NCBI RefSeq assembly: GCF_013116745.1
Contig: NZ_JABFOE010000001.1
Coordinates: 1 to 64,000, forward strand
Length of the DNA: 64,000 nucleotides
Direction: 5' to 3'
Source of the DNA: Arthrobacter sp. 260
GTDB taxonomy: Bacteria; Actinomycetota; Actinomycetes; Actinomycetales; Micrococcaceae
Positions within the stretch are counted from its first letter, which is position 1; each line of letters starts with the position of its first letter. The notes under the pieces are model-generated. The model had not been told where the DNA came from. It was given only the letters and a program-made list of their open reading frames with translations, and searched no databases. A program made the position numbers and the translations under genes. Below are positions 32,774 through 42,908 of the stretch, in pieces.

Positions 32774-32792
32774 GAGAGAGAGTCGAGACGCC

Positions 32793-33101
32793 ATGGCGGG
32801 ACAAAAAATCCGCATCCGGCTGAAGTCGTATGACCACGAGGTCATCGACGTATCAGCACGGAAGATCGTTGAGACGGTGACGCGCGCAGGCGCTACGGTT
32901 GTTGGCCCAGTGCCGCTGCCGACGGAGAAGAACGTGTACTGCGTTATCCGCTCACCGCACAAGTACAAGGACAGCCGCGAGCACTTCGAAATGCGTACTC
33001 ACAAGCGTCTGATCGACATCATTGACCCCACGCCCAAGGCCGTTGATTCGCTGATGCGTCTCGACCTGCCTGCGGACGTGAACATCGAAATCAAGCTGTA
33101 A
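32793..33101 (+). CDS. rpsJ: 30S ribosomal protein S10 / NusE
   Basis: 102 residues ([20 protein letters not shown]), full length and conserved to the end ([14 protein letters not shown]). It belongs to the 30S head and, as NusE, bridges NusG to the ribosome. First gene of the S10 operon, with GAGAGAGAG as ribosome-binding site. The order rpsJ-rplC-rplD-rplW-rplB-rpsS-rplV-rpsC-rplP-rpmC-rpsQ is complete downstream. Confidence 0.98.
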
Positions 33102-33117
33102 GGGAGAGCGGATCATA

Positions 33118-33774
33118 ATGTCTACTTCACTTACGCGTCAGGTAAAGGGTCTCCTGGGCACCAAGCTCGGCATGACCCAGGTCTGGGACGAGAACAACCT
33201 GCTGGTGCCGGTTACTGTCGTCCAGGCTGACTCCAACGTCATTACCCAGCTCCGCTCGGCGGACCAGGATGGCTACAGCGCCGTCCAGATCGGCTTCGGC
33301 CAGATCGATCCCCGCAAGGTGACCAAGCCTCTGGCCGGTCACTTCGAAAAGGCAGGCGTCACGCCTCGCCGCCACGTGGTTGAGCTGCGTACCTCCGATG
33401 CTGACACCTACTCGCTGGGCCAGGAGCTCTCTGTTGAGATCTTCGAAGCCGGCCAGAAGGTCGATGTCATCGGCACCACCAAGGGTAAGGGCTTCGCAGG
33501 TGTCATGAAGCGTCACGGCTTCCACGGCGTCGGCGCATCCCACGGTGCCCACAAGAACCACCGCAAGCCCGGCTCGATCGGTGGCGCGTCCACCCCTAGC
33601 CGCGTCTTCAAGGGTATGAAAATGGCAGGCCGTATGGGTGCCGTTCGTCAGACCACCCTGAACCTCACGGTTCACGGTGTGGATGCCGAGAAGTCGCTGC
33701 TGCTGATCAAGGGTGCCGTTCCCGGCGCCCGCGGCCAGGTCGTACTCGTACGCACTGCCGTGAAGGGAGCATAG
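33118..33774 (+). CDS. rplC: 50S ribosomal protein L3
   Basis: 218 residues. It begins [20 protein letters not shown] after AAGGGAG. The family signature [19 protein letters not shown], then [20 protein letters not shown], includes the loop that reaches the peptidyl-transferase centre. Early assembly protein of the 50S subunit. 16 nt after rpsJ and 4 nt before rplD. Confidence 0.98.
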   Translation: MSTSLTRQVKGLLGTKLGMTQVWDENNLLVPVTVVQADSNVITQLRSADQDGYSAVQIGFGQIDPRKVTKPLAGHFEKAGVTPRRHVVELRTSDADTYSLGQELSVEIFEAGQKVDVIGTTKGKGFAGVMKRHGFHGVGASHGAHKNHRKPGSIGGASTPSRVFKGMKMAGRMGAVRQTTLNLTVHGVDAEKSLLLIKGAVPGARGQVVLVRTAVKGA

Positions 33775-33778
33775 CCAG

Positions 33779-34426
33779 ATGGCTGTCAACACTGTAAAGG
33801 TCGATCTCCCCGCAGAGATCTTCGACACGCAGACCAACGTGCCCTTGCTGCACCAGGTCGTCGTGGCACAGCTTGCTGCTGCCCGTCAGGGTACGCACAA
33901 GACGAAGACTCGTGCAGAGGTATCCGGCGCAGGCCGCAAGCCGTTCAAGCAGAAGGGAACAGGTCGTGCCCGTCAGGGTTCGATCCGTGCCCCTCACATG
34001 ACCGGTGGTGGCGTCGTCCACGGACCCACCCCCCGCGACTACAGCCAGCGCACCCCCAAGAAGATGAAGGCTGCCGCCCTGCGCGGTGCCCTCTCTGACC
34101 GGGCACGCAACGGCCGTATCCACGTCCTCGAGTCCCTCGTGTCCGGCGACAAGCCGTCCACCAAGGGTGCAATCGAAGCGCTTCGCAGCATCTCGGAGCG
34201 TCCCAACTTGCTCATCGTTATCGAGCGCGCCAACGATCTCACGGCACTGTCCGTGCGGAACGTCCCGGAAGTACACGTCCTCTACGTTGACCAGCTCAAC
34301 ACGTATGACGTGCTGGTTTCGGACGACGTGATCTTCACGAAGGCCGCTTACGACACGTTTATCGGCTCAGCCGACACGACCGTAGATGCTGACGAGAGCA
34401 CAACAGCTACGGAGGACGCCAAGTGA
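33779..34426 (+). CDS. rplD: 50S ribosomal protein L4
   Basis: 215 residues. The exit-tunnel loop contains [20 protein letters not shown]. Residues after about 200 form a short acidic/Thr tail ([13 protein letters not shown]). In gammaproteobacteria L4 represses this operon; no such leader can be identified here. Its stop overlaps the rplW GTG (GTGA). Confidence 0.97.
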   Translation: MAVNTVKVDLPAEIFDTQTNVPLLHQVVVAQLAAARQGTHKTKTRAEVSGAGRKPFKQKGTGRARQGSIRAPHMTGGGVVHGPTPRDYSQRTPKKMKAAALRGALSDRARNGRIHVLESLVSGDKPSTKGAIEALRSISERPNLLIVIERANDLTALSVRNVPEVHVLYVDQLNTYDVLVSDDVIFTKAAYDTFIGSADTTVDADESTTATEDAK

Positions 34427-34728
34427 GCGCGACCATCTCCAAAGATCCCCGCGACGTCGTCCTTGCGCCGGTCGTTTCGGAAAAGAGCTACGGCCTGATC
34501 GACGAAGGTAAGTACACCTTCCTGGTCGACCCTCGCTCGAACAAGACAGAGATCAAGTTGGCGGTGGAGAAGATTTTCTCCGTCAAGGTCGACTCGATCA
34601 ACACACTCAATCGTTCGGGCAAGCGCAAGCGCACCCGCTTCGGCTGGGGTCAGCGGAAGGGCACCAAGCGTGCCATCGTGACCCTCAAAGAAGGAACGAT
34701 CGACATCTTCGGCGGTCCGCTCGGTTAG
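34423..34728 (+). CDS. rplW: 50S ribosomal protein L23
   Basis: 101 residues from a GTG overlapping rplD, with GGAGG upstream. Conserved patterns are [20 protein letters not shown] and [19 protein letters not shown]. It sits at the tunnel exit and docks trigger factor and the signal recognition particle. Confidence 0.97.
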   Translation: MSATISKDPRDVVLAPVVSEKSYGLIDEGKYTFLVDPRSNKTEIKLAVEKIFSVKVDSINTLNRSGKRKRTRFGWGQRKGTKRAIVTLKEGTIDIFGGPLG

Positions 34729-34759
34729 GGCGGAGACCACTTTAACGAGGAAATGACAC

Positions 34760-35599
34760 ATGGCTATTCGTAAATACAAGCCAACAACGCCTGGCCGCCG
34801 CGGCTCCAGCGTTGCTGACTTCGCAGAAATCACTCGGTCGACACCGGAGAAGTCCCTGGTACGTCCCCTCCCCAAAAAGGGTGGTCGTAACAACACCGGT
34901 AAGATCACGACCCGTCACAAGGGTGGTGGCCACAAGCGCCAGTACCGCCTGATTGACTTCCGTCGCCACGACAAGGACGGCGTTGACGCCCGTGTTGCTG
35001 AGATCGAATACGATCCCAACCGCACGGCCCGCATCGCACTGCTCCACTATGTCGACGGCACCAAGCGCTACATCGTTGCACCAAACCGCCTGAAGCAGGG
35101 CGACATGGTGGAAGCCGGAGCCGGCGCTGACATCAAGCCAGGCAACAACCTGCCACTGCGGAACATCCCGGTTGGTACCGTGATCCACGCCGTGGAACTT
35201 CGTCCAGGCGGCGGGGCCAAGATGGCCCGTTCAGCCGGTGCGTCGGTACAGCTGGTTGCGAAAGAGGGCCGCTTCGCGCAGCTCCGCCTTCCCTCCGGTG
35301 AAATCCGCAACGTCGACGTACGCTGCCGCGCCACCATTGGTGAAGTTGGAAACGCAGAACAGTCCAACATCAACTGGGGCAAGGCCGGCCGTATGCGCTG
35401 GAAGGGCGTCCGCCCAACCGTTCGTGGCGTTGCCATGAACCCGGTTGACCACCCACACGGTGGTGGTGAAGGTAAGACCTCTGGTGGCCGTCACCCGGTG
35501 AACCCGAACGGTAAGGCCGAAGGCCGTACCCGCCGTCCAAACAAAGAGAGCGATTCACTCATTGTGCGTCGCCGTCGTTCCGGCAAGAACAAGCGATAG
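34760..35599 (+). CDS. rplB: 50S ribosomal protein L2
   Basis: 279 residues ([20 protein letters not shown]). The C-terminal signature [20 protein letters not shown] carries the histidine near the peptidyl-transferase centre. Standard length. 31 nt after rplW, with GAGGAAA as ribosome-binding site. Confidence 0.98.
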   Translation: MAIRKYKPTTPGRRGSSVADFAEITRSTPEKSLVRPLPKKGGRNNTGKITTRHKGGGHKRQYRLIDFRRHDKDGVDARVAEIEYDPNRTARIALLHYVDGTKRYIVAPNRLKQGDMVEAGAGADIKPGNNLPLRNIPVGTVIHAVELRPGGGAKMARSAGASVQLVAKEGRFAQLRLPSGEIRNVDVRCRATIGEVGNAEQSNINWGKAGRMRWKGVRPTVRGVAMNPVDHPHGGGEGKTSGGRHPVNPNGKAEGRTRRPNKESDSLIVRRRRSGKNKR

Positions 35600-35611
35600 G
35601 AGCCTGGAGAC

Positions 35612-35893
35612 ATGCCACGCAGCCTGAAGAAAGGCCCCTTCGTCGATCAGCACCTTTTCGTAAAGGTAGCTCGTGAAAACGACAAGGGCACCAAGAACGT
35701 CATCAAGACGTGGTCCCGCCGCTCAATGATCATCCCCGACATGCTGGGGCACACGATCGCCGTGCACGACGGGCGCAAGCACATCCCGGTGTTTGTCACA
35801 GAGTCAATGGTCGGGCACAAGCTCGGCGAATTCGCTGCGACGCGGACCTTCCGCGGCCATGTAAAGGACGACCGCAAGGGCAAGCGCCGCTAG
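35612..35893 (+). CDS. rpsS: 30S ribosomal protein S19
   Basis: 93 residues ([20 protein letters not shown]), with the family block [21 protein letters not shown]. It binds S13 and the head of the 30S subunit. 12 nt after rplB, with GGAG upstream. Confidence 0.98.
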   Translation: MPRSLKKGPFVDQHLFVKVARENDKGTKNVIKTWSRRSMIIPDMLGHTIAVHDGRKHIPVFVTESMVGHKLGEFAATRTFRGHVKDDRKGKRR

Positions 35894-35932
35894 GCGCTGC
35901 TCTTAGCGGCAGAAGACGAGAGAAGGAAAGCA

Positions 35933-36298
35933 ATGGAAGCCAAGGCAGTTGCGCGTTTTTCGCGTGTCACGCCTATGAAGGCCCGGCGCGTCGTCAACCT
36001 GGTTCGTGGCAAGCAGACGAATGAGGCTCTGGCAATACTGAAGTTCGCCCCACAGGCAGCTTCAGAGCCGGTATTCAAGGTAGTACAGTCGGCGGTCGCC
36101 AACGCCCGGGTCCTCGCGGACCGGGACGGCATCGCATTCGACGAAGATAACCTGATCATCAGCGAGGCATTTGTTGATGAAGGCCCCACGATGAAGCGGT
36201 TCCGGCCGCGCGCTCAGGGCCGTGCGTTCCGCATCTTGAAGCGGACCAGTCACATCACAGTTGTAGTAGCAACCCCTGAGAAAGCGCAGGTCCGCTAG
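35933..36298 (+). CDS. rplV: 50S ribosomal protein L22
   Basis: 121 residues ([20 protein letters not shown]), ending in the extended hairpin [20 protein letters not shown] that lines the exit tunnel near macrolide sites. No change at the hairpin tip is evident. The stop overlaps the rpsC GTG by one nt. Confidence 0.98.
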   Translation: MEAKAVARFSRVTPMKARRVVNLVRGKQTNEALAILKFAPQAASEPVFKVVQSAVANARVLADRDGIAFDEDNLIISEAFVDEGPTMKRFRPRAQGRAFRILKRTSHITVVVATPEKAQVR

Positions 36299-37155
36299 TG
36301 GGACAGAAAGTAAACCCGCATGGGTTCAGGCTCGGTATCACCACGGACCACCGTTCGCACTGGTTTGCCGACAGCAAGAAGCCCGGACAGCGGTACAAGG
36401 ACTATGTCCGCGAGGACATCAAGATCCGTCAGCTTATGGCTACAGGTATGGACCGCGCCGGTATCGCCAAGGTAGAGATCGAGCGCACCCGTGACCGTGT
36501 CCGTGTGGATATCCACACTGCACGTCCCGGCATTGTGATCGGCCGCCGCGGCGCCGAAGCAGACCGCATCCGCGGCGAGCTGGAGAAACTGACCGGCAAG
36601 CAGGTTCAGCTGAACATCCTCGAGGTCAAGAACCCCGAGATGGAAGCTCAGCTTGTTGCCCAGGGTGTTGCTGAGCAGCTCTCCTCACGTGTGGCCTTCC
36701 GCCGTGCGATGAAAAAGGCAATGCAGTCGGCACAGCGTGCCGGCGCCAAGGGCATCCGTGTCCAGTGCTCCGGTCGTCTGGGTGGCGCTGAAATGAGCCG
36801 TTCCGAGTTCTACCGCGAAGGCCGTGTGCCCCTGCACACCCTCCGTGCGAACATCGACTACGGCTTCTTCGAAGCGAAGACCACCTTCGGCCGCATCGGC
36901 GTCAAGGTCTGGATCTACAAGGGCGACATCACCGCGAAGGAGCTCGCAGCTCAGGCTGCAGCAGCACCATCGCGTGGACGTGGCGGCGGAAGCGACCGCC
37001 CAAGCCGTGGACCAGCAGGAGCTGACCGTGGCGGTGACCGCGGTGCAGACCGTCGTCGTCGTAACCCGGCCGGTTCCGCTCCCGCCGAGGCGCAGGCAAC
37101 TGCCGCACCGGCTGAAGCTGCAGCTCCGGCAGCAGCGGAAGGAGGACAGGCTTAA
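36298..37155 (+). CDS. rpsC: 30S ribosomal protein S3
   Basis: 285 residues from a GTG ([20 protein letters not shown]). The KH domain includes the GxxG-type loop in [20 protein letters not shown], and the C-terminal domain has [20 protein letters not shown]. After about residue 220 comes an extension of about 65 residues, first Arg/Gly/Asp-rich and then Ala/Pro-rich, longer than the E. coli protein and probably disordered. It forms the mRNA entry channel. Confidence 0.97.
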   Translation: MGQKVNPHGFRLGITTDHRSHWFADSKKPGQRYKDYVREDIKIRQLMATGMDRAGIAKVEIERTRDRVRVDIHTARPGIVIGRRGAEADRIRGELEKLTGKQVQLNILEVKNPEMEAQLVAQGVAEQLSSRVAFRRAMKKAMQSAQRAGAKGIRVQCSGRLGGAEMSRSEFYREGRVPLHTLRANIDYGFFEAKTTFGRIGVKVWIYKGDITAKELAAQAAAAPSRGRGGGSDRPSRGPAGADRGGDRGADRRRRNPAGSAPAEAQATAAPAEAAAPAAAEGGQA

Positions 37156-37572
37156 ATGCTTATCCCACGTCGAGTCAAGTTCCGTAAGCAGCACCACCCG
37201 GGTCGTTCCGGCGCTGCAACCGGTGGCACTGAGGTCAGCTTCGGTGAATGGGGTATCCAGGCTCTGAGCCCGGCATACGTCACCAACCGTCAGATTGAAG
37301 CTGCACGTATTGCCATGACCCGCCACATCAAGCGTGGCGGCAAGGTCTGGATCAACATTTATCCGGACCGCCCACTGACCAAGAAGCCTGCCGAAACCCG
37401 CATGGGTTCCGGTAAGGGTTCGCCCGAGTGGTGGGTTTCGAACGTCAAGCCGGGTCGGGTTCTCTTCGAACTCTCCGGTGTATCAGAAGAGGTAGCCCGC
37501 GAAGCCCTGCGCCTAGCAATCCACAAGCTGCCGTTGAAGGCACGCATTGTGCGTCGTGAGGGTGGTGAATAG
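37156..37572 (+). CDS. rplP: 50S ribosomal protein L16
   Basis: 138 residues ([20 protein letters not shown]), with [20 protein letters not shown] near the tRNA-contacting region. It lies beside the A site. Immediately follows the rpsC stop with GGAGGAC as ribosome-binding site. Confidence 0.98.
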   Translation: MLIPRRVKFRKQHHPGRSGAATGGTEVSFGEWGIQALSPAYVTNRQIEAARIAMTRHIKRGGKVWINIYPDRPLTKKPAETRMGSGKGSPEWWVSNVKPGRVLFELSGVSEEVAREALRLAIHKLPLKARIVRREGGE

Positions 37573-37574
37573 AC

Positions 37575-37910
37575 ATGGCTATAGGTTCAAAGGAACTGAC
37601 ATCCGAGCAGCTGGACGGCTTCGATCGTGATCGCCTGGTCGAGGAACTCCGGAAGGGCAAGGAAGAGTTGTTCAACCTCCGCTTCCAGTCCGCTACGGGT
37701 CAGTTGGAAAATCACGGGCGTCTGCGCTCAGTGAAGCGCGATATCGCACGCCTGTACACGGTGATGCGTGAGCGTGAGCTCGGCATTCGGCCTGACTACG
37801 TTGCTCCCGTTGAGGAAGCAAAGCCTGAGAAGGCCAAGAAGTCCAAGAAGGCCTCCACCAAAGACGCCCCGGATGCGGGCACCGAGGCAACTAAGGAGGA
37901 CGCCAAGTGA
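37575..37910 (+). CDS. rpmC: 50S ribosomal protein L29
   Basis: 111 residues. The two-helix L29 core is at about 6-72 ([20 protein letters not shown]). An extra Lys/Ala/Asp/Glu-rich tail of about 35 residues follows ([15 protein letters not shown]), so the protein is clearly longer than the usual 60-70 residues. L29 lies at the tunnel exit with L23. The stop overlaps the rpsQ GTG (GTGA). Confidence 0.96.
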   Translation: MAIGSKELTSEQLDGFDRDRLVEELRKGKEELFNLRFQSATGQLENHGRLRSVKRDIARLYTVMRERELGIRPDYVAPVEEAKPEKAKKSKKASTKDAPDAGTEATKEDAK

Positions 37911-38200
37911 GTGAACAGAAGAGTGAAGCAACGACGTCGGACGATCTTGCTCGCGGCTACCGCAAAACCCGTCGCGGGTACGTAGTCTCGGACAAGATGA
38001 ACAAGACCATTACGGTGCAGGTTGAAGACCGCGTGAAGCACGCGCTCTACGGCAAGGTTCTTCGCCGCAGCACCAAGGTGAAGGTCCACGACGAAGAGAA
38101 CACCGCCGGCATCGGCGATCACGTTCTCATCAGCGAAACCCGGCCGCTGTCCGCTACCAAGCGGTGGCGCCTGGTCGAGGTTATCGAGCGCGCCAAGTAG
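37907..38200 (+). CDS. rpsQ: 30S ribosomal protein S17
   Basis: 97 residues from a GTG after AAGGAGG. The OB-fold shows [20 protein letters not shown] and [20 protein letters not shown]. The first 20 residues are a hydrophilic extension. Last gene of the S10 operon here; a hairpin and a new candidate promoter follow before rplN. Confidence 0.97.
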   Translation: MSEQKSEATTSDDLARGYRKTRRGYVVSDKMNKTITVQVEDRVKHALYGKVLRRSTKVKVHDEENTAGIGDHVLISETRPLSATKRWRLVEVIERAK

Positions 38201-38230
38201 GCACACTCGATTTCCACGCACTAAACGACT

Positions 38231-38280
38231 GCGCCCCGGTCGTGATCTCGCAGCCGCGATTTCGCGTCCGGGGCGCTTTC
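38231..38280 (+). terminator. hairpin closing the S10 operon
   Basis: GCGCCCCGG (38231-38239) pairs with CCGGGGCGC (38268-38276), and CTTTC follows. The 28-nt loop contains further GC pairing. It lies 30 nt after the rpsQ stop. Confidence 0.65.
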
Positions 38281-38290
38281 GCGATAAGAT
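38261..38290 (+). promoter_or_regulatory. candidate promoter of the spc operon
   Basis: TTCGCG (38261-38266), an 18-nt spacer and TAAGAT (38285-38290) overlap the end of the preceding hairpin. A GNRA hairpin AAGAT-GAAA-ATCTT (38286-38299) starts within the -10. The leader to rplN is about 190 nt and contains an imperfect ACACCGGC/GCCGGCGTGT stem. Confidence 0.5.
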
Positions 38291-38489
38291 GAAAATCTTG
38301 TCTGTCCGGTGGGTTAGAGGTATGAGCTTCCACACCGGCGATTGAGACAAAAGCCCGATAATCTTGTTCAGCTTCTTTGTGCCGGCGTGTTCGCGTGCCT
38401 GCACAGGCTGAGGACCAGTATTACGGGGCCAACCCATATCCGTTCCGCAAGGCTCGCAGAGAGAACCAGCGCGACGACAGGAGTAATAA

Positions 38490-38858
38490 GTGATTCAGCA
38501 GGAGTCGCGGCTTAAGGTCGCCGACAACACGGGTGCCAAGGAAATCTTGACCATCCGCGTTCTCGGTGGATCTGGACGCCGCTACGCAGGCATCGGCGAC
38601 GTGATCGTCGCCACCGTCAAGGACGCAATTCCCGGCGGTAACGTCAAGAAGGGCGACGTCGTCAAGGCGGTTATCGTCCGCACCAAGAAGGAACGCCGCC
38701 GTGCGGACGGTTCCTACATCAAGTTTGATGAGAACGCTGCGGTGATCTTGAAGACAGACGGCGACCCACGCGGTACGCGTATCTTCGGTCCCGTTGGTCG
38801 CGAACTCCGCGACAAGCGCTTCATGAAGATCATCTCGCTGGCGCCGGAGGTGCTCTAA
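38490..38858 (+). CDS. rplN: 50S ribosomal protein L14
   Basis: 122 residues from a GTG ([20 protein letters not shown]), with the signature [20 protein letters not shown]. It forms part of an intersubunit bridge. First gene of the spc operon, after a 289-nt spacer from rpsQ. Confidence 0.98.
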   Translation: MIQQESRLKVADNTGAKEILTIRVLGGSGRRYAGIGDVIVATVKDAIPGGNVKKGDVVKAVIVRTKKERRRADGSYIKFDENAAVILKTDGDPRGTRIFGPVGRELRDKRFMKIISLAPEVL

Positions 38859-38861
38859 CCC

Positions 38862-39242
38862 ATGGGAGCGAACAAAGCAGTGAAGTTCAAGATCAAGAAG
38901 GGTGACCTGGTTCAGGTCATCAGTGGAGCCAAGCAGGAACGCGGCGGAGACCGCGGCAAGCAGGGCAAGGTTCTGAAGGTATTCCGGGAGAACAACCGGG
39001 TCCTCGTCGAAGGAATCAACCGCGTTACCCGCCACACCAAGGTTGGACAGTCGCAGCGCGGCTCCAAGACCGGCGGCATCGAGGTCATTGAAGCCCCCAT
39101 CCATATCAGCAATGTTGCAGTGGTTGACCCCGAGACCAACAAGCCGACCCGCGTCGGTTACCGCATCGATACCGTAGAAAAAGACGGTAAAGAGCGCACG
39201 GTCCGGATCCGCGTCGCCAAGGCATCAGGGAAGGATCTCTAA
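38862..39242 (+). CDS. rplX: 50S ribosomal protein L24
   Basis: 126 residues with a KOW motif ([20 protein letters not shown]) and the [11 protein letters not shown] block. An assembly initiator near the tunnel exit. GGAGGT lies within the end of rplN. Its stop overlaps the rplE ATG by one nt. Confidence 0.98.
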   Translation: MGANKAVKFKIKKGDLVQVISGAKQERGGDRGKQGKVLKVFRENNRVLVEGINRVTRHTKVGQSQRGSKTGGIEVIEAPIHISNVAVVDPETNKPTRVGYRIDTVEKDGKERTVRIRVAKASGKDL

Positions 39243-39817
39243 TGACTACCGAAGCCGTAGAGACAAAGATCTCCCCGCGCCTGAAGACGCGCTACGCCGC
39301 TGAAATCAAGTCAGGACTGCAGGAAGAATTCGGTTACACCAACGTCAACCAGGTTCCTCGCCTGGTCAAGGTTGTTGTCAACATGGGTGTTGGAGATGCC
39401 GCCAAGGACTCCAAGCTCATCGATGGTGCCGTCCGCGACATGACCCAGATCACCGGTCAGAAGCCTCAGGTCACGAAGGCCCGCAAGTCCATCGCACAGT
39501 TCAAGCTGCGCGAGGGAATGCCCATCGGCTGCCACGCAACTCTGCGCGGAGACCGCATGTGGGAATTCGTTGACCGCCTGGTCTCGCTTGCCCTTCCGCG
39601 TATCCGCGACTTCCGTGGCCTCAGCGGCCGCCAGTTCGACGGGAACGGCAACTACACCTTCGGACTCACGGAACAGTCAATGTTCCACGAGATCGACCAG
39701 GACAAGATCGACCGCGTACGTGGCATGGACATCACCGTTGTCACCACCGCAAAGACCGACGACGAAGGCCGCGCGCTGCTGAAGGCGCTTGGCTTCCCGT
39801 TCAAATCCGAAGATTAA
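39242..39817 (+). CDS. rplE: 50S ribosomal protein L5
   Basis: 191 residues. Family blocks are [20 protein letters not shown] and [19 protein letters not shown]. It binds 5S rRNA and the P-site tRNA elbow. In many bacteria rpsN (S14) follows, but here the next gene is rpsH after 99 nt with no small coding frame for S14 between. Confidence 0.98.
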   Translation: MTTEAVETKISPRLKTRYAAEIKSGLQEEFGYTNVNQVPRLVKVVVNMGVGDAAKDSKLIDGAVRDMTQITGQKPQVTKARKSIAQFKLREGMPIGCHATLRGDRMWEFVDRLVSLALPRIRDFRGLSGRQFDGNGNYTFGLTEQSMFHEIDQDKIDRVRGMDITVVTTAKTDDEGRALLKALGFPFKSED

Positions 39818-39916
39818 TCTAACTACGTTCCAGGTCCGTACCGGGCAGGGCAGGACGCAAGTCCGACACCCTAAACCGGGCCCCGGAAACCGTTACGAGG
39901 AAGGGCAAGAGCCCAC

Positions 39917-40315
39917 ATGACAATGACAGATCCTGTGGCAGACATGCTGACACGTCTGCGCAATGCAAACTCCGCATACCACGACACCGTGAGCATGCCA
40001 TACAGCAAGCTCAAAGCTCGCGTCGCCGACATCCTGAAGGCTGAAGGCTACATCGCGGGCTGGAAGGAAGAGGAAGCGGAGGTCGGCAAGAAGCTGACCA
40101 TCGACCTCAAGTTCGGTCCTGAGCGCCAGCGTTCAATCGCCGGCATCCGCCGCATTTCCAAGCCCGGACTCCGCGTTTACGCGAAGTCCACCAACCTGCC
40201 GCACGTGCTGGGTGGCCTTGGTATCGCAATCCTGTCCACGTCCTCCGGACTGCTGACAGACCGCCAGGCATCCAAGAAGGGCGTGGGTGGGGAAGTCCTC
40301 GCCTACGTCTGGTAG
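39917..40315 (+). CDS. rpsH: 30S ribosomal protein S8
   Basis: 132 residues ([20 protein letters not shown]), with the C-terminal rRNA-binding [21 protein letters not shown] central assembly protein of the 30S platform; in E. coli it represses the spc operon. GAGGAAGGG lies upstream; a second ATG two codons later is possible. Confidence 0.98.
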   Translation: MTMTDPVADMLTRLRNANSAYHDTVSMPYSKLKARVADILKAEGYIAGWKEEEAEVGKKLTIDLKFGPERQRSIAGIRRISKPGLRVYAKSTNLPHVLGGLGIAILSTSSGLLTDRQASKKGVGGEVLAYVW

Positions 40316-40339
40316 CCGGAACAGAGAAGGAGTAAACAC

Positions 40340-40876
40340 ATGTCACGTATTGGACGTCTCCCCATCTCCGTTCCCGCGGGTGTTGAGGTAAAAGTCACCG
40401 GTAACCTGGTGTCCGTCAAGGGAGCCAAGGGGGAGCTGAGCCACACCGTGCCCAGCCCGATCCTGGTTGATCTCGACGAGAACACACTGACCGTCACCCG
40501 GCCGAACGACGAGCGCGAATCGCGTTCGCTCCACGGCCTGACGCGCACCCTGATCTCTAACATGATCATCGGTGTCACCGACGGTTACAAGAAGAACCTC
40601 GAAATTGTCGGCACCGGTTACCGCGTGCAGGCTAAGGGTTCCGACCTGGAGTTCGCACTGGGCTTCAGCCACCCGGTAGCCGTCAAGGCACCGGAGGGCA
40701 TCACTCTGACCGTTGAGGGACCTACCAAGGTTTCCGTCTCCGGCATCAGCAAGCAGCAGGTCGGCGAAGTCGCCGCAAACATCCGCAAGCTGCGGAAGCC
40801 GGACCCCTATAAGGGCAAGGGCGTGCGCTACGCAGGCGAAGTTGTTCGCCGTAAAGTCGGAAAGTCTGGTAAATAA
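40340..40876 (+). CDS. rplF: 50S ribosomal protein L6
   Basis: 178 residues ([20 protein letters not shown]), with the conserved end [20 protein letters not shown]. Located near the factor-binding site by the sarcin-ricin loop. AAGGAG precedes the start; only 2 nt separate it from rplR. Confidence 0.98.
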   Translation: MSRIGRLPISVPAGVEVKVTGNLVSVKGAKGELSHTVPSPILVDLDENTLTVTRPNDERESRSLHGLTRTLISNMIIGVTDGYKKNLEIVGTGYRVQAKGSDLEFALGFSHPVAVKAPEGITLTVEGPTKVSVSGISKQQVGEVAANIRKLRKPDPYKGKGVRYAGEVVRRKVGKSGK

Positions 40877-40878
40877 TC

Positions 40879-41262
40879 ATGGCTATCAGCATTAATAAGA
40901 AGCGAAGCTCCAAGAGCAAGTCCGCCCAGCGTGGACGCCGCCACCTCCGTGTGCGCAAGCGCATCACCGGAACAGCGGTTCGCCCGCGTCTGGTAGTCAA
41001 CCGGTCCGCACGGCACATGTTCGTTCAGGTTGTCGACGACGGACTGGGCGTCACGGTTGCTTCGGCATCCACCCTCGAAGCGGATCTCCGTGCATTCGAC
41101 GGTGACAAGACCGCCAAGGCCAAGCGCGTGGGCAACCTCGTCGCAGAGCGTGCCAAGGCCGCTGGTATCGAAGCAGTCGTCTTCGACCGCGGCGGCAACA
41201 AGTACCACGGCCGCATCGCCGCCATCGCAGATGGCGCCCGCGAAGGTGGGTTGGCACTGTGA
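40879..41262 (+). CDS. rplR: 50S ribosomal protein L18
   Basis: 127 residues with [20 protein letters not shown] and the end [20 protein letters not shown]. It binds 5S rRNA with L5. No independent ribosome-binding site is evident, so it is probably translated by coupling with rplF. Its stop overlaps the rpsE GTG (GTGA). Confidence 0.97.
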   Translation: MAISINKKRSSKSKSAQRGRRHLRVRKRITGTAVRPRLVVNRSARHMFVQVVDDGLGVTVASASTLEADLRAFDGDKTAKAKRVGNLVAERAKAAGIEAVVFDRGGNKYHGRIAAIADGAREGGLAL

Positions 41263-42008
41263 CCGAGGAAAACAACGCAAAGGAACCTGAATTGAGTACA
41301 GGTACTGAACAGCCTGCTGCTACAGCGCCGGCTGCAGAGGCACCCGCAACGGCAGCTGCCGACGACCGCAAGGGTGGTGCCCGTGGAGAACGCGGTGGCC
41401 GCAACAGCGGCGCCGGTGGCCGCGACGGCGGCCGTGGCGGTCGCGACGGCGGCCGCGGTGGCCGTGACGGCGGTCGCGGAGACGACAAGGACAAGTTCGT
41501 CGAACGCGTCGTCGCCATCAACCGCGTATCCAAGGTAGTCAAGGGTGGGCGGCGTTTCAGCTTCACCGCCCTGGTTGTCGTCGGTGACGGTAACGGTATG
41601 GTCGGTGTCGGTTACGGCAAGGCCAAGGAAGTTCCGTCAGCCATCGCCAAGGGTGTTGAAGAGGCCAAGAAGTCCTTCTTCAAGGTCCCTCGCATTGGCG
41701 GCACCGTTCCCCACCTGGTGCAGGGTGAAGCGGCTGCGGGCGTAGTCCTGCTCCGCCCGGCCTCCCCAGGTACCGGTGTTATCGCCGGCGGCCCGGTGCG
41801 CGCCGTACTGGAGTGCGTCGGTATCCACGACGTGCTGTCGAAGTCACTCGGCTCCTCGAACGCCATCAACATTGTTCACGCAACCGTTGACGCCCTGAAG
41901 CGGTTGGAAGAGCCCCAGGCAGTAGCCGCCCGTCGTGGGTTGCCACTGGACCAGGTCGCTTCCTCGTCGATGCTGCGCGCAATGCAGGAACAAAAGGCAG
42001 GTGCGTAA
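41259..42008 (+). CDS. rpsE: 30S ribosomal protein S5 with RGG-like N-terminus
   Basis: 249 residues. The S5 double-stranded RNA-binding fold starts at about residue 80 ([20 protein letters not shown]), with ARPA-type core [20 protein letters not shown]. The first 75 residues are an extension: an Ala/Glu/Pro stretch, then GGRDGGR units repeated in tandem (residues 53-74), resembling RGG RNA-binding boxes. S5 guards the mRNA entry and decoding accuracy. The GTG start overlaps rplR; the coding repeats are in the DNA at 41415-41480. Confidence 0.96.
   Translation: MTEENNAKEPELSTGTEQPAATAPAAEAPATAAADDRKGGARGERGGRNSGAGGRDGGRGGRDGGRGGRDGGRGDDKDKFVERVVAINRVSKVVKGGRRFSFTALVVVGDGNGMVGVGYGKAKEVPSAIAKGVEEAKKSFFKVPRIGGTVPHLVQGEAAAGVVLLRPASPGTGVIAGGPVRAVLECVGIHDVLSKSLGSSNAINIVHATVDALKRLEEPQAVAARRGLPLDQVASSSMLRAMQEQKAGA
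41415..41480 (+). repeat. tandem GGRDGGRG-coding repeat in rpsE
   Basis: About three copies of a roughly 24-nt GC-rich unit encode GGRDGGRG. In-frame copy-number change would alter the S5 N-terminal extension only. Confidence 0.75.
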
Positions 42009-42220
42009 TGGCAACTCCCAAGCGCGTGTTAGTAAGCTCAGCGAAGCTTCAGATCACCCAAACCAAGTCCGCCATTGGCGGCAAGCAGAACCAGCGCGAC
42101 ACCCTGCGGTCCCTCGGCCTGAAGCGCATCGGACACACAGTTGTCCGTACCGCCGATGCCGTTACCGTTGGCATGGTCAACACGGTTCCGCACCTCGTGA
42201 AGGTTGAGGAGGCCAACTAA
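42008..42220 (+). CDS. rpmD: 50S ribosomal protein L30
   Basis: 70 residues ([20 protein letters not shown], then [20 protein letters not shown]). Small late-assembly protein of the 50S subunit. It starts in the rpsE stop (TAATG) and its stop overlaps the rplO ATG, so it is tightly coupled both ways. Confidence 0.97.
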   Translation: MATPKRVLVSSAKLQITQTKSAIGGKQNQRDTLRSLGLKRIGHTVVRTADAVTVGMVNTVPHLVKVEEAN

Positions 42221-42714
42221 TGGCAGAGAAGAATGTGGCAGCAGCCACGGTTACAGGGGACTCGGAGCGCGTTCACGCGCTCAAGGTCCACCACCTGCGT
42301 CCAGCTCCAGGAGCCAAGACCGCCAAGACCCGCGTGGGCCGTGGCGAAGGCTCCAAGGGTAAGACCGCAGGCCGGGGTATGAAGGGTACCAAGGCCCGCT
42401 ACCAGGTCAAGGCAGGCTTCGCAGGTGGACAGCTTCCCCTGCACATGCGCCTTCCGAAGCTGCGCGGTTTCAAGAACCCGTTCCGGGTCGAGTTCCAGGT
42501 TGTGAACCTGGACAAGATCTCGGAGCTCTACCCCAACGGTGGCGAGGTATCGGTTGACAGCCTGGTCGCCAACGGCGCGGTTCGCAAGAACCAGCCCGTG
42601 AAGGTACTGGGCACCGGAGAGATCACCGTCAAGGTCGATGTCACGGTACACGCCTACTCAGCTAGCGCTGCAGAGAAGATCACTGCAGCCGGCGGTTCGG
42701 TCACCGGGCTCTAG
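42220..42714 (+). CDS. rplO: 50S ribosomal protein L15
   Basis: 164 residues. The L15 core begins at about residue 22 ([20 protein letters not shown], then [17 protein letters not shown]), preceded by an extension of about 20 residues. Late assembly protein. GAGGAGG precedes the ATG. A strong terminator follows, so secY has its own promoter here rather than being read from spc. Confidence 0.97.
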   Translation: MAEKNVAAATVTGDSERVHALKVHHLRPAPGAKTAKTRVGRGEGSKGKTAGRGMKGTKARYQVKAGFAGGQLPLHMRLPKLRGFKNPFRVEFQVVNLDKISELYPNGGEVSVDSLVANGAVRKNQPVKVLGTGEITVKVDVTVHAYSASAAEKITAAGGSVTGL

Positions 42715-42750
42715 ATAGATCCGCTGTGATCTACCCGATCTAGCAACTAG

Positions 42751-42794
42751 ACTCTTGGTGGGCCGGAACAATCCGGCCCACCAAGAGTTTTTTT
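42751..42794 (+). terminator. intrinsic terminator after rplO
   Basis: ACTCTTGGTGGGCCGG and its exact complement form a 16-bp stem with a 6-nt loop, running into T7 (42788-42794). It ends the spc operon before secY. Confidence 0.96.
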
Positions 42795-42851
42795 ACGCCC
42801 TATCAGCGCATCAATCGCGCCCCCGGGTCCAATGCACCGGGTTTCAACCGT

Positions 42852-42857
42852 TAGACT
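42852..42857 (+). promoter_or_regulatory. candidate -10 of secY-adk-map
   Basis: TAGACT 51 nt before the secY start. No good -35 is seen. It is the same hexamer as before tRNA-Trp, the acetyltransferase and tuf. Confidence 0.5.
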
Positions 42858-42908
42858 CGGTTGTTGAGTATCTGTCCGCCATGGACACCAAGACCTTCAG
42901 GAGGACGC

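Noticed and set aside
32239-32792. A small gene in the tuf-rpsJ gap
   Set aside because: The short frames there have no ribosome-binding site or recognisable sequence; the stretch is better explained by repeats, a promoter and a leader.
41400-41485. Possible CRISPR-like repeat
   Set aside because: The repeats are contiguous, in frame with S5 and have no spacers; a coding tandem repeat.
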